Below are positions 17,040 through 25,560 of a stretch of 34,649 bases of DNA, piece by piece. The notes under the pieces are model-generated. The model was not told where the DNA came from, searched no databases, and saw nothing but the letters and a program-made list of their open reading frames with translations. The stretch is from Alphaproteobacteria bacterium (GTDB taxonomy: Bacteria; Pseudomonadota; Alphaproteobacteria; CAAGCB01; CAG-977), in assembly GCA_024413465.1 (NCBI GenBank), contig JAKSVU010000002.1, positions 139,063 through 173,711 on the forward strand, read 5' to 3'. Position 1 is the stretch's first letter; every line of letters begins with the position of its first letter. The position numbers were made by a program, and so were the translations under genes.

Positions 17040-19204
17040 TTCTTTTTCCTTTTTTTATTTTTGAATTTATCTTTTTGTTTATGTTTGCTTGAAGATTGTT
17101 TTTTTAAACGGGAATCAATTAAACTGAATAATAATCCACCTGTTACAGGAACAGCTTCAACCAACAAAACGTTGACGTGTTGCCCCATTTTGAAAGTTGT
17201 TTTTGTTCGTGTGCCAATTAAAGCATTTTGAGATTCAATGAAATCATAAAAATCATTTTGAAGAGAACTGATTGGAATAAGTCCTTCTGCATTAGTTTCA
17301 TCTAATCGAACGAATAAACCAAATTGATTAACGCTTGAAATAATTGCTGTAAATTGCTCACCAATGTGGGAAGCCATATAATTTGCAAGATATCTGTCTT
17401 CAGCATCGCGTTCAGCAGCTTTCGCTTGACGTTCCGTATAGGAAATATGTTCACCGATTTCAGTTAAATCAATATCCTCATCTTCCAATCCGTCAGCTCC
17501 TAAATTTAAAGCTTTAATTAAACCACGATGAACAGTTAAATCTGCATATCTTCGAATAGGTGAAGTAAAATGGACGTATTTTTCCAATGCCAATCCAAAA
17601 TGGCCTACGTTTTCTGGGCAATATCTTGCTTGACTTTGTGATCTTAAAATCAATTCATTGATTAAAAAAGAAGCAGAATCATGTTCATGGAGAGAAATAA
17701 TTTTATTTAACTCTTCTTGATCACCTTTTTTCAAGGATATATTCATTTGAGAGAAAGATGTTTTTAAAGATAATTTCTTTTCTGGACTTGGTGGTTCATG
17801 AATACGATATAAAGTTGGTATTTCATGTTCTTCCAAAGCAGTTGCTGCTGCAACGTTAGCCAAAATCATCATTTCTTCAATCATTTTATGACTATCAAGG
17901 CGCTCTCTTGCTTTGATGTTTTTTATTTTTCCGTCAGCAGAAAGATAAATTTCTCGTTCAGGAACATATAGTTCAAGAGAATTTCGTTCTTTTCGTGCAA
18001 CAGCCAAAACTTCATAAGCTGATTTTAAATCAAGAATATGTCTTTTTAATTCTTCATTGAGGGGAGAATTTTTATTTGAAAAAACGTCTTGAACTTCATG
18101 ATAATTTAATCTAGCAGCAGACCTCATTACAGCGCGAACAAACTTATGTTTTTCAAGTTTTCCTGATTTGTTGATATATAAATGAACTGCAATACAAGGT
18201 CTATCTTCATTTGGTTTTAAGGAACATAAATCTGTTGATAGTTCTGCAGGTAACATTGGGATACATCTGTCAGGGAAATAAACGGAATTTCCACGAGAGT
18301 AAGCGCAAGAATCTAAAACGGATCTAGATGTTACAAAAAAGGCTACGTCTGCAATAGCGACAATAATGTGAAATCCATTTTCCGTTGGTTCGGCAAACAC
18401 AGCGTCATCAAAATCGCGAGCATCCTCACCATCGATTGTTACCAATGGAATTGTTCTTAGATCAGTTCTTTTGGCAAAACTGGGGAGTTTTAATTTTTTT
18501 GCAGCTTTTAATTCATCTAATGAAAATTCAGTTTTAATTCCATGAATAGCCGTTGCAATCAAACTTGCACAATGAGCATCTGTTGATTTTCCGATAACTT
18601 TTTTTATTTTTGCTGTTCTGCTGTCGAAAATTGATCCTTGTAATTCACAGATAACAACATCACCATTCTTGGCTCCTTTATTTTCAGAAACGGCAAAAGT
18701 ATGATTTATACGACGATCAACAGAAACAATGCGACCTGTTTTTGTGGAGCCATCATAAACACCAACAATCTGGTTGGGAGCATCTGATATTTTTCGAAGG
18801 ACTTTACCATCAAATGTGTTTTTACCAACAGGTGTCAACTTTACAAGAATCTCATCTCCAGTCGTTGGAGCTGGTCTGATTTTTGAACAATCAGTAATGA
18901 TAATTTGAGGCATTGGTTTTGTACTTGTCCAATCCATAGGACGGGCAATCAAATATCCTTCACTGTCTAATCCTGTAATAACGCAAGGGCAATTTTCGGG
19001 AATTTTATCAGAGTTTTTATCTTTATTTTTTGGAGTAGGGACCAAAGAACCTGATTGTTTTAATTCCCGAATCATTTCCTTTAATTTAATCCGATCGTCT
19101 CCTTTTATATGAAAGGCTTTAGCAACGTCTCGTTTGTCAGCATTGTTTTCATTCATAAATGCCAACAAATCTTTCATAGAAGGCAGTTCGGATTTTTTTA
19201 CCAT
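17036..19204 (-). CDS. rnr: Ribonuclease R
   Basis: A 3'-5' exoribonuclease of 722 residues that degrades structured RNA, rRNA fragments and faulty mRNA, and works with tmRNA in trans-translation. The domains are an N-terminal winged helix (about 8-60), cold-shock domains (about 70-220), the RNB catalytic domain with IDGEDARDFDDAV (257-269; the metal-binding aspartates are in this block), the EEMMILANVAAA and HFTSPIRRYADLTVHRGL blocks, and a C-terminal S1 domain (about 628-700, FTAIISSVNQFGLFVRLDE shown in part). A short lysine-rich tail ends it, typical of RNase R and used in RNA binding. The start codon overlaps the topA stop (TAATG), so the two are translationally coupled. Confidence 0.97.
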   Translation of the reverse strand: MVKKSELPSMKDLLAFMNENNADKRDVAKAFHIKGDDRIKLKEMIRELKQSGSLVPTPKNKDKNSDKIPENCPCVITGLDSEGYLIARPMDWTSTKPMPQIIITDCSKIRPAPTTGDEILVKLTPVGKNTFDGKVLRKISDAPNQIVGVYDGSTKTGRIVSVDRRINHTFAVSENKGAKNGDVVICELQGSIFDSRTAKIKKVIGKSTDAHCASLIATAIHGIKTEFSLDELKAAKKLKLPSFAKRTDLRTIPLVTIDGEDARDFDDAVFAEPTENGFHIIVAIADVAFFVTSRSVLDSCAYSRGNSVYFPDRCIPMLPAELSTDLCSLKPNEDRPCIAVHLYINKSGKLEKHKFVRAVMRSAARLNYHEVQDVFSNKNSPLNEELKRHILDLKSAYEVLAVARKERNSLELYVPEREIYLSADGKIKNIKARERLDSHKMIEEMMILANVAAATALEEHEIPTLYRIHEPPSPEKKLSLKTSFSQMNISLKKGDQEELNKIISLHEHDSASFLINELILRSQSQARYCPENVGHFGLALEKYVHFTSPIRRYADLTVHRGLIKALNLGADGLEDEDIDLTEIGEHISYTERQAKAAERDAEDRYLANYMASHIGEQFTAIISSVNQFGLFVRLDETNAEGLIPISSLQNDFYDFIESQNALIGTRTKTTFKMGQHVNVLLVEAVPVTGGLLFSLIDSRLKKQSSSKHKQKDKFKNKKRKKK

Positions 19205-21834
19205 TATTTTTTAGCCTTTTTTACAGTTGTTTTTGTTGTAGCTGCTTTCTTTGAAGTTGTTGCTTTTTTCGTTTTTGTTTTTTTAGCAGCTTCTTTTGCA
19301 GCTTTCTTGGCTTCTTTTTCTTCTGCCTTCGCCTTTTCTTCTTTTGGAGCAAGAAGTTTTATTGCTTCTTCTAGCGTTGGCTCTCTATTTTGTGCCAAGA
19401 TTTCTTTTGGAATTGATACGAAAACTTTTCCATGGCGAATGTATGGTCCAAAACGACCTTCACCGATAGAAATAACTTTTTTATCGTCAGGATGTTTCCC
19501 AATATCTTTTGCAGGTTTCTTTTGTTTGACACTCTTTAACAATTCCAAAGCATGGGGTAATTCAATCGTTAAAATGTTATCTGTTGGTTCCAGTGATTTA
19601 TACGTTGTTCCAATTTTTACGTATGGACCAAATTTCCCAAGTCCAACGGTGATTTCTTCATTTGTTTCAGGACTATTTCCCAAGACACGTGGTAAATTGA
19701 GTAATCCTAAAGCAACGGCCAAAGTTATTGTGTTTGGTGCCATATTTTTTGGTAAAGACATTCTCTTAATTTCTCTTTCAAGAGGATTATCTTGAATGTC
19801 GCCTAATTGAACGTAATAACCATAAGGTCCCTTGCGTAAGAAAACTTCTTCGCCAGAGGTTGGATCTGTTCCAAGAGCCTTTCTATCTGGTTCTTCAGCA
19901 GGGGCAGAAGGATCTTCATTGATTGTTTCACCAAATGGTTTTGTAAAACGACAACGAGGATAATTTGAACAACCGATGAATGCTCCAAACTTACCTAATT
20001 TTAGACTTAATCGACCATTATGAGCTTCACCACATTCAGGACAAATCCTGGATTTTTCATCTGGGAATAAGTGTTCTGAAAGAGCCGTTTCTAATTTTGA
20101 TAAAATATCAGAAATTTTAAGAGGATCGATACCTTTTACTGTTGCAATAAAGTTTGTCCAAAATTGAGAAAGTAACTTTTTCCATTCGAGTTTTCCGGCA
20201 GAAATATCATCAAGTGCATTTTCTAAATCTGCTGTGAAATCATATTGAACGTATTTGTTAAAGAAAGCTTCCATGAAAACGGTTACAATACGTCCTCGAT
20301 CTTCTGGAATGAAACGTCTTTTTTCAAGACGAACGTATTCACGTTCCTGTAAAACGGACAAAATAGTTGCATATGTTGATGGTCGTCCAATTCCCAATTC
20401 TTCTAACTTTTTAACCAAACTTGCTTCAGAATAACGAGGAGGTGGTTGGGTAAAATGTTGTAAGAAACGAACGTCAGCTTTTGTCAAAGCATCAGAGGTG
20501 TTCATTTGAGGAAGAATGGTGTTATTTTCATCGTCTCCATCATCTAAACTTTCATGATAAACTTTTAAAAATCCATCAAAAGCGACTGTTTGACCAGTTG
20601 CACGTAAAATAGTTTTTTTATTGTCAGAAACGCAATCAATACCAACTTTATCAAGTAAAGCATTTTCCATTTGGCAGGCGATAGCACGTTTATAAATCAG
20701 TTCATATAAATTTTTCTGATCTTTTGTTAAAAAAGCTGCCATTTGAGATGGAAATCTACGTAAGGAAGTCGGGCGAATAGCTTCGTGAGCTTCTTGAGCA
20801 TTTTTAACATTGTTTTTATAATGTCTTGCAGAATCTGGAAGATAATCTTTACCAAATTTTTCATTGATAACAGCGCGAGCTTCATCAATAGCATCTTGAG
20901 CCATAGCAATACCATCAGTTCTCATATAAGTAATTAAACCGACTGTTTCGCCACCAATTTCAATACCTTCGTAAAGTTGTTGTGCCAACTGCATTGTTTT
21001 TTTAGCAGGGAACATCAATTTACGAGCAGCTTCTTGTTGTAAGGTAGAAGTTGTAAATGGAGGAGATGGGGAACGTTTTACTGTTTTTCGTTCAACATCG
21101 CCTACGGTAAAATTTGAATTTTTAATCAAATTTGCAGCCGAGGTTGCTTCAGCTTCATTTTTTAAAGAATATTGTGTAATTTTTTGGCCGTCTAATGTTG
21201 TCAATTTCGCTGTAAATAATTCATCTTTTTGTGTTTTAAAATCTGCTTCAACGGACCAATATTCAGTATTTTTAAAAGATTCTATTTCATTTTCACGTTC
21301 ACAAACTAAACGCAAAGCAACAGATTGAACACGACCTGCTGATTTACTTCCTGGTAATTTACGCCATAAAACAGGGGAAATCGTAAAACCTACGAGATAA
21401 TCCAAAGCCCGTCTTGCCATATAAGCATCAACAAGAGGTTGATCAATATCACGCGGATTTTGAATAGCCGTTGTCACTGCTGTTTTTGTAATTTCGTTAA
21501 ATGTTACACGTTGAACAGTTTTATTCTTAACAGAACCACGTTTTGTTAATTCCTGTAATACGTGCCAAGCAATAGCTTCTCCTTCTCTATCAGGGTCGGT
21601 TGCGAGATAGATTTTATCTGCTTTATACACGAGTGATTGAATTGCTTTGATATGCTTTTCATTTTGTGGCTCAATATCCCAATCCATGGCAAAATCTTGA
21701 TCTGGTCGAACTGATCCGTTCTTTTTTGGTAGATCTCGGATATGACCATAGCTAGCGATAACTTGGTAATTTGATCCAAGGTACTTATTTATAGTCTTTG
21801 CCTTTGCAGGAGATTCTACGATAACAACATCCAT
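19204..21834 (-). CDS. topA: DNA topoisomerase I
   Basis: A type IA topoisomerase of 876 residues that relaxes negative supercoils. The TOPRIM domain has E7 and the acidic triad D80, D82, E84 in ATDPDREGEA. The active-site tyrosine is Y303 in LITYMRTDG. Gate and toroid blocks are seen in GRPSTYATILSVLQEREYV. One four-cysteine zinc ribbon follows (CPECG ... GCSNYPRC, about 612-640), then two or three TopA C-terminal repeats of the F-G-x-Y/F-[VI]-x-x-G type (GPYGYYVQLG, GKFGPYVKIG, GRFGPYIRHGKVF). It ends in a lysine/alanine-rich tail (about 840-876), common in alphaproteobacterial TopA. It lies between dprA (3-base gap) and rnr (1-base overlap). Confidence 0.97.
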   Translation of the reverse strand: MDVVIVESPAKAKTINKYLGSNYQVIASYGHIRDLPKKNGSVRPDQDFAMDWDIEPQNEKHIKAIQSLVYKADKIYLATDPDREGEAIAWHVLQELTKRGSVKNKTVQRVTFNEITKTAVTTAIQNPRDIDQPLVDAYMARRALDYLVGFTISPVLWRKLPGSKSAGRVQSVALRLVCERENEIESFKNTEYWSVEADFKTQKDELFTAKLTTLDGQKITQYSLKNEAEATSAANLIKNSNFTVGDVERKTVKRSPSPPFTTSTLQQEAARKLMFPAKKTMQLAQQLYEGIEIGGETVGLITYMRTDGIAMAQDAIDEARAVINEKFGKDYLPDSARHYKNNVKNAQEAHEAIRPTSLRRFPSQMAAFLTKDQKNLYELIYKRAIACQMENALLDKVGIDCVSDNKKTILRATGQTVAFDGFLKVYHESLDDGDDENNTILPQMNTSDALTKADVRFLQHFTQPPPRYSEASLVKKLEELGIGRPSTYATILSVLQEREYVRLEKRRFIPEDRGRIVTVFMEAFFNKYVQYDFTADLENALDDISAGKLEWKKLLSQFWTNFIATVKGIDPLKISDILSKLETALSEHLFPDEKSRICPECGEAHNGRLSLKLGKFGAFIGCSNYPRCRFTKPFGETINEDPSAPAEEPDRKALGTDPTSGEEVFLRKGPYGYYVQLGDIQDNPLEREIKRMSLPKNMAPNTITLAVALGLLNLPRVLGNSPETNEEITVGLGKFGPYVKIGTTYKSLEPTDNILTIELPHALELLKSVKQKKPAKDIGKHPDDKKVISIGEGRFGPYIRHGKVFVSIPKEILAQNREPTLEEAIKLLAPKEEKAKAEEKEAKKAAKEAAKKTKTKKATTSKKAATTKTTVKKAKK

Positions 21835-21837
21835 TTT

Positions 21838-22971
21838 TTATAATCCTGTAGATTTACGAATAAACTGATTAGCAGGTAATCTTTCGATTTGATTATCTAA
21901 TTCTAATTCTACTAAAATACCCGAAATTACGTCTGGTGCAAGTCCTGTATTGCGAATTATATTATCTAATTCGACAGGTGTGCTACTTAACATATTTAAA
22001 ATCTTCGATTTTTCGCCATTTTCTTTTGGAATATCAAAAGAAAATTCTGGTTCAATTTTTATTTTTTTCTTTGTTTTTTTTGGGGGGGAAGGAAAAAAAT
22101 TCAATGAATTTGGTATATTTTCTAAAATATCATTGACGTTTTCAGTTAAAAAAGCTCCGTTTTTGATTAAATAATTTACCCCAGAAGAATGAGAATCTAG
22201 TGGAAAACCTGGAACAGCAAATATTTCTCGTCCTTGATCAAGGGCATTATTTGCTGTCAGCATTGCTCCAGATTTAATAGCTGATTCAACCACAACTACT
22301 CCAAGAGATAAGCCAGATACAATTCTGTTTCGAGCAGGAAAATTCCCTGGTTGAGGAGCAGTATCAATTGCAAATTCAGATAGGATTAAACCTTTTTCAC
22401 GTAAGGCATCATATAATTTTCGATTCTCTTCCGGATAGGGGACATTGATTCCCGTTCCTAATACAGCGATTGTTGAAACATTTTGAGAAGCATTTTTAAG
22501 GGCACCAGTATGGGCGGCACAATCGATTCCTCGTGCCATGCCAGATACGACAGTGTAATCATTTTCAACTAATTGCGCCGAGATATTTGATGCAAAAATT
22601 TGCCCATTGTAAGAACAATTTCTTGTTCCAACAACAGCAATTTTTTTTGATTGTAACAAATTGATATCGCCCAAAGCTGATAAAACAGGAGGGGCATCCG
22701 AAATTGATTTTAATAAATCTGGGTATATTTCATCCGTTTCAAAAATAAAATGGCCGTTTGCTTTTTCTAAACGAGTAATTTCTTGTTCTATTTCTGAAAT
22801 AGATTTTATTTTTATGGGCCTTTTTCTTCCAGATTTCTTTGCTATGTCTGGTAAATTTTTTAGTGCTTCTACTGCTGAACCATAAGTTTGAATAAGGTCA
22901 TGATAAGCAGCAGGGCCGATTTGATCGGTCCTGTATAATTGTAATTGCGCTAATCTTTCATTATTCCACAT
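21838..22971 (-). CDS. dprA: DNA processing protein A
   Basis: A Rossmann-fold protein that binds incoming single-stranded DNA and loads RecA during natural transformation. It has 377 residues. The N-terminal helical part (1-65, WNNERLAQLQLYRTDQIGPAAYHDL in fragments) is followed by the Rossmann core with AVVGTRNCSYNG, VVSGMARGIDCAAHTGAL and the family sequences LGTGINVPYPEENRKL and FPARNRIVSGLSLGVVVVE. A linker (about 292-310) is encoded by adjacent C7 and A8 tracts. The C-terminal winged helix (about 320-377, VELDNIIRNTGL) is the DML1-like domain. With comF also in the window, some competence capacity is possible, although both genes persist in many non-transformable bacteria. Its start overlaps the plsY stop by 1 base. 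Confidence 0.95.
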   Translation of the reverse strand: MWNNERLAQLQLYRTDQIGPAAYHDLIQTYGSAVEALKNLPDIAKKSGRKRPIKIKSISEIEQEITRLEKANGHFIFETDEIYPDLLKSISDAPPVLSALGDINLLQSKKIAVVGTRNCSYNGQIFASNISAQLVENDYTVVSGMARGIDCAAHTGALKNASQNVSTIAVLGTGINVPYPEENRKLYDALREKGLILSEFAIDTAPQPGNFPARNRIVSGLSLGVVVVESAIKSGAMLTANNALDQGREIFAVPGFPLDSHSSGVNYLIKNGAFLTENVNDILENIPNSLNFFPSPPKKTKKKIKIEPEFSFDIPKENGEKSKILNMLSSTPVELDNIIRNTGLAPDVISGILVELELDNQIERLPANQFIRKSTGL

Positions 22972-23582
22972 TATTTTTTCTTAAATTTTATCTTACTTTC
23001 TTCCCCTTTTATTAAACGGGCAATGTTTTGATGGTGACGAATAACGGAAAGTAAAGCTAGAAATGAATAGAAATAAATATGGTCTGAAGTTGCAAAATAA
23101 ATTGCATAGACGGGAGCAAGAATTAATGCAACCAAAGCTGATAAAGATGAGTATTTAAAAGTAAAAGCCATTAATAGCCAAGTTAGACCGGAACAAAGGC
23201 CAACTTCCCAAGATGTTGCGAATAAGACACCTAATGTCGAAGCAACACCTTTTCCACCTTTAAATTTTAACCAAATTGGGAAATTATGACCAATTACACC
23301 AGCAGTTCCAGCAATCAATGCTGCTAAATCGCAAGTTGTTTCACTTGTTGCTTGATAAGCAATTATAGCAGCAATTGCAGCTTTACCTGAATCAAATAAG
23401 AGAGTTAAAAGAGCTAAATCTTTACGACCTGTTCTCAAAACATTTGTGGCTCCGATATTACCTGAACCGATTTTTCGAATATCACCTAAACCAGCCATTC
23501 TTGTGAAAACAATTCCAAATGGAATAGAGCCAAGAAGATAACCTAAAATACCGGAAATAATATAAAGTGTAGAATCTGTCAT
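22971..23582 (-). CDS. plsY: Acyl-phosphate:glycerol-3-phosphate acyltransferase
   Basis: An inner-membrane enzyme that transfers an acyl chain from acyl-phosphate to sn-glycerol-3-phosphate, the first acylation step of phospholipid synthesis in most bacteria (with PlsX). It has 203 residues, normal for the family. The three cytoplasmic motifs are visible: LGSIPFG (17-23), GSGNIGATNVLR (about 38-50) and KGGKGVAS (about 108-115). Hydrophobic segments lie near 3-23, 54-74, 80-102, 113-136 and 150-175. An AAGGAG site precedes the ATG. It is followed immediately by dprA (overlap), a pairing conserved in many alphaproteobacteria. Confidence 0.97.
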   Translation of the reverse strand: MTDSTLYIISGILGYLLGSIPFGIVFTRMAGLGDIRKIGSGNIGATNVLRTGRKDLALLTLLFDSGKAAIAAIIAYQATSETTCDLAALIAGTAGVIGHNFPIWLKFKGGKGVASTLGVLFATSWEVGLCSGLTWLLMAFTFKYSSLSALVALILAPVYAIYFATSDHIYFYSFLALLSVIRHHQNIARLIKGEESKIKFKKK

Positions 23583-23607
23583 CGAAAGATAACTCCTTTT
23601 CTAAAAT

Positions 23608-24591
23608 TCAGTTACTAGATACAACATTATTGAGGGCTTGTGCAACAATTTTAAATGAAGTATCTGGTTTTATTGATTCTTCTGTCAACAATCTGCGCCA
23701 TTGAGCTGCGCCAGGATCTCCTTTGAATAAACCAAGCATTGGTCTAACTAGCATATTTAAACGAATCCCTTGTTCTAATTGTGTCGTAATATATTCTTCC
23801 ATTTGTAAAACAGCTTGGCGTTTTGAACAAATTTCGGTTTTGCTGTCAAAAAAGGTTTGATCTGCCGTTTGAAATAAAGAGGGGTTAGCATAAGCTGCGC
23901 GACCAATCATACATCCATCAACAAATTGAAGATGCTTTTTTACTTCTTCAAAGTTTGTAATATCTCCATTGATTGAAATGGCGTAATTTGAATATTTTTG
24001 TTTGAAATCGTAGACGAGGTCATAATTGATAGGAAGTCTTTCTCTGTTTTGTTTCGGAGAAAATCCTGTTAAACGGGCTTTTCTGGCATGAATGATATAT
24101 TCAGAACAAGACTTAACAGTTTCAACAAAATTGCACAAATCATCAAAACCATTCGAATCGGGGGTCATTTCACATAAAGCAATTCTTGTTTTTATGGATG
24201 TCGGTGATTTTGAATTTTCTTTGATTGCTTCAAAACATTCCTTGACTAACTCTGGATTTTGCCGAAGTGATGCTCCAAAATTTCCAGCTTTAACTCGTTC
24301 TGATGGACATCCAACGTTTAAATTGATTCCATCATAATCAAAATCGTTCGCTATTTGACAGGCTTTTGCCAAAAATTCGGGATTAGCTCCACCAAGCTGT
24401 AAAATAAGAGGTTTTTCCAAAGGATTAAAAGATAATAATTTCTCGGGATTTCCGAAAACAATTGCTTGAGCCGTAATCATTTCAGAATACAAAACAGTCT
24501 TTTTCGTGAATTGACGAACAAAGTATCTGAAATGCTTGTCCGTCCAATCCATCATTGGAGCAATTGATAACTTTGAATTAGAAAAAATCAT
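23608..24591 (-). CDS. dusA: tRNA-dihydrouridine(20/20a) synthase
   Basis: A flavin-dependent NADPH oxidoreductase that reduces uridine 20/20a in the tRNA D-loop. It has 327 residues. The TIM barrel opens with KLSIAPMMDWTDKHFRYF, the DusA-specific version (DWTD). The catalytic cysteine is in LNVGCPSERVKAGNFGASL (about residue 96). Flavin and RNA-binding blocks are IIHARKARLTGFSPKQNR and VDGCMIGRAAYANP. The ARKARL/SPKQNR sequences separate DusA from DusB and DusC. The start overlaps the stop of the nucleoside hydrolase by 4 bases (ATGA type), so translation is coupled. Confidence 0.95.
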   Translation of the reverse strand: MIFSNSKLSIAPMMDWTDKHFRYFVRQFTKKTVLYSEMITAQAIVFGNPEKLLSFNPLEKPLILQLGGANPEFLAKACQIANDFDYDGINLNVGCPSERVKAGNFGASLRQNPELVKECFEAIKENSKSPTSIKTRIALCEMTPDSNGFDDLCNFVETVKSCSEYIIHARKARLTGFSPKQNRERLPINYDLVYDFKQKYSNYAISINGDITNFEEVKKHLQFVDGCMIGRAAYANPSLFQTADQTFFDSKTEICSKRQAVLQMEEYITTQLEQGIRLNMLVRPMLGLFKGDPGAAQWRRLLTEESIKPDTSFKIVAQALNNVVSSN

Positions 24592-25556
24592 GAAAGCAAT
24601 CTAAAATGTTCCAATACAAAAGCAAGAAAAGCTTCTTTGTCTGCTTTATAAGTGACTAAGCAGTTGCGTTTTTCTCCTGCAAGAAATGTTGTCATTCCGA
24701 ATTTTTCACTTCTAGAGTCAGTATTTACAGAAACAGAGCCATATTTCCCTGAAAAAAGTTCAGGACGAACTATGCAGGCAACAGCACACGGATCGTAAAG
24801 AGATGTTCCCAGCTCTGGAGAGAGATTTGCTGCAAGCATTTTATCGTACATTGGTGTTAATTTCTTAGCAGTTTCTTCGAGTAAATTTGCAGCCATCTTG
24901 GCACAACGTAAATTCATATCACGCAATTTTTCGATGTACGCATGATCCGCATAAACTTGTTGACCAACTTCCATTGGTAAAATGGTAATTCTTTGTCCTA
25001 AATTGAAAACAATATCAGCAGCATGAGGGTCTGCGTATATATTAAACTCTGCATAAGGTGTCGTATTTCCGCGAGGACCAAATTCATTAAAACCACCCCC
25101 CATAATTATAAGTTCATTAATTCTACTGATAATTTTGGGTTCTTTGAGAAAAGCTGTTGCGATATTCGTCAATGGACCAATAGCAATAATGGAAACTTCT
25201 CGTTCTGTTGATGACATTATCGTATCAATGATGAAATCAACCGCGTGGACGTTTGATTTTTTATTGGCTGGTTCGCCGAAATCTTGACCGGCTAATCCGT
25301 CTTCACCATGAATCCATTCTGCATTTAAAACAGATCGTTTCAACGGATGATCACATCCTTGAAAAACTTTTATTCCACTATGCCAAGCATATTCACAAAT
25401 CCGTCGCGCATTATATTCGGTCTGTTCAACTTTAACATTTCCATTTACAGTGGTAATTCCAAGAATATCAATGTCTGGATTTGCCATTGCCATAAACAAG
25501 GCAATGCAATCATCTACGCCTGGATCAGTATCAATAATTACTTTGTGTTTGGCCAT
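24588..25556 (-). CDS. Inosine-uridine preferring nucleoside hydrolase family protein
   Basis: Cleaves the N-glycosidic bond of ribonucleosides to ribose and free base, serving purine/pyrimidine salvage. It has 322 residues. The calcium-binding motif DTDPGVDD (9-16) is intact, as are GITTVNGNV and the AEFNIYADPHAAD block that supplies ribose contacts. There is no signal peptide, so it acts in the cytosol. The exact base preference (RihA/B/C or IunH) cannot be read from the sequence. It starts 4 bases after the flavodiiron gene and overlaps dusA, so all three are probably co-transcribed. A functional link is not obvious beyond nucleoside turnover and redox enzymes sharing one operon. Confidence 0.93.
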   Translation of the reverse strand: MAKHKVIIDTDPGVDDCIALFMAMANPDIDILGITTVNGNVKVEQTEYNARRICEYAWHSGIKVFQGCDHPLKRSVLNAEWIHGEDGLAGQDFGEPANKKSNVHAVDFIIDTIMSSTEREVSIIAIGPLTNIATAFLKEPKIISRINELIIMGGGFNEFGPRGNTTPYAEFNIYADPHAADIVFNLGQRITILPMEVGQQVYADHAYIEKLRDMNLRCAKMAANLLEETAKKLTPMYDKMLAANLSPELGTSLYDPCAVACIVRPELFSGKYGSVSVNTDSRSEKFGMTTFLAGEKRNCLVTYKADKEAFLAFVLEHFRLLS

Positions 25557-25560
25557 TTAT

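Noticed and set aside
19109-19795. Long plus-strand open frame opposite topA/rnr
   Set aside because: Its translation is a Phe/Ala/Val-rich mirror of the Lys-rich TopA tail and has no ribosome binding site or family match; topA and rnr are unmistakable on the other strand.
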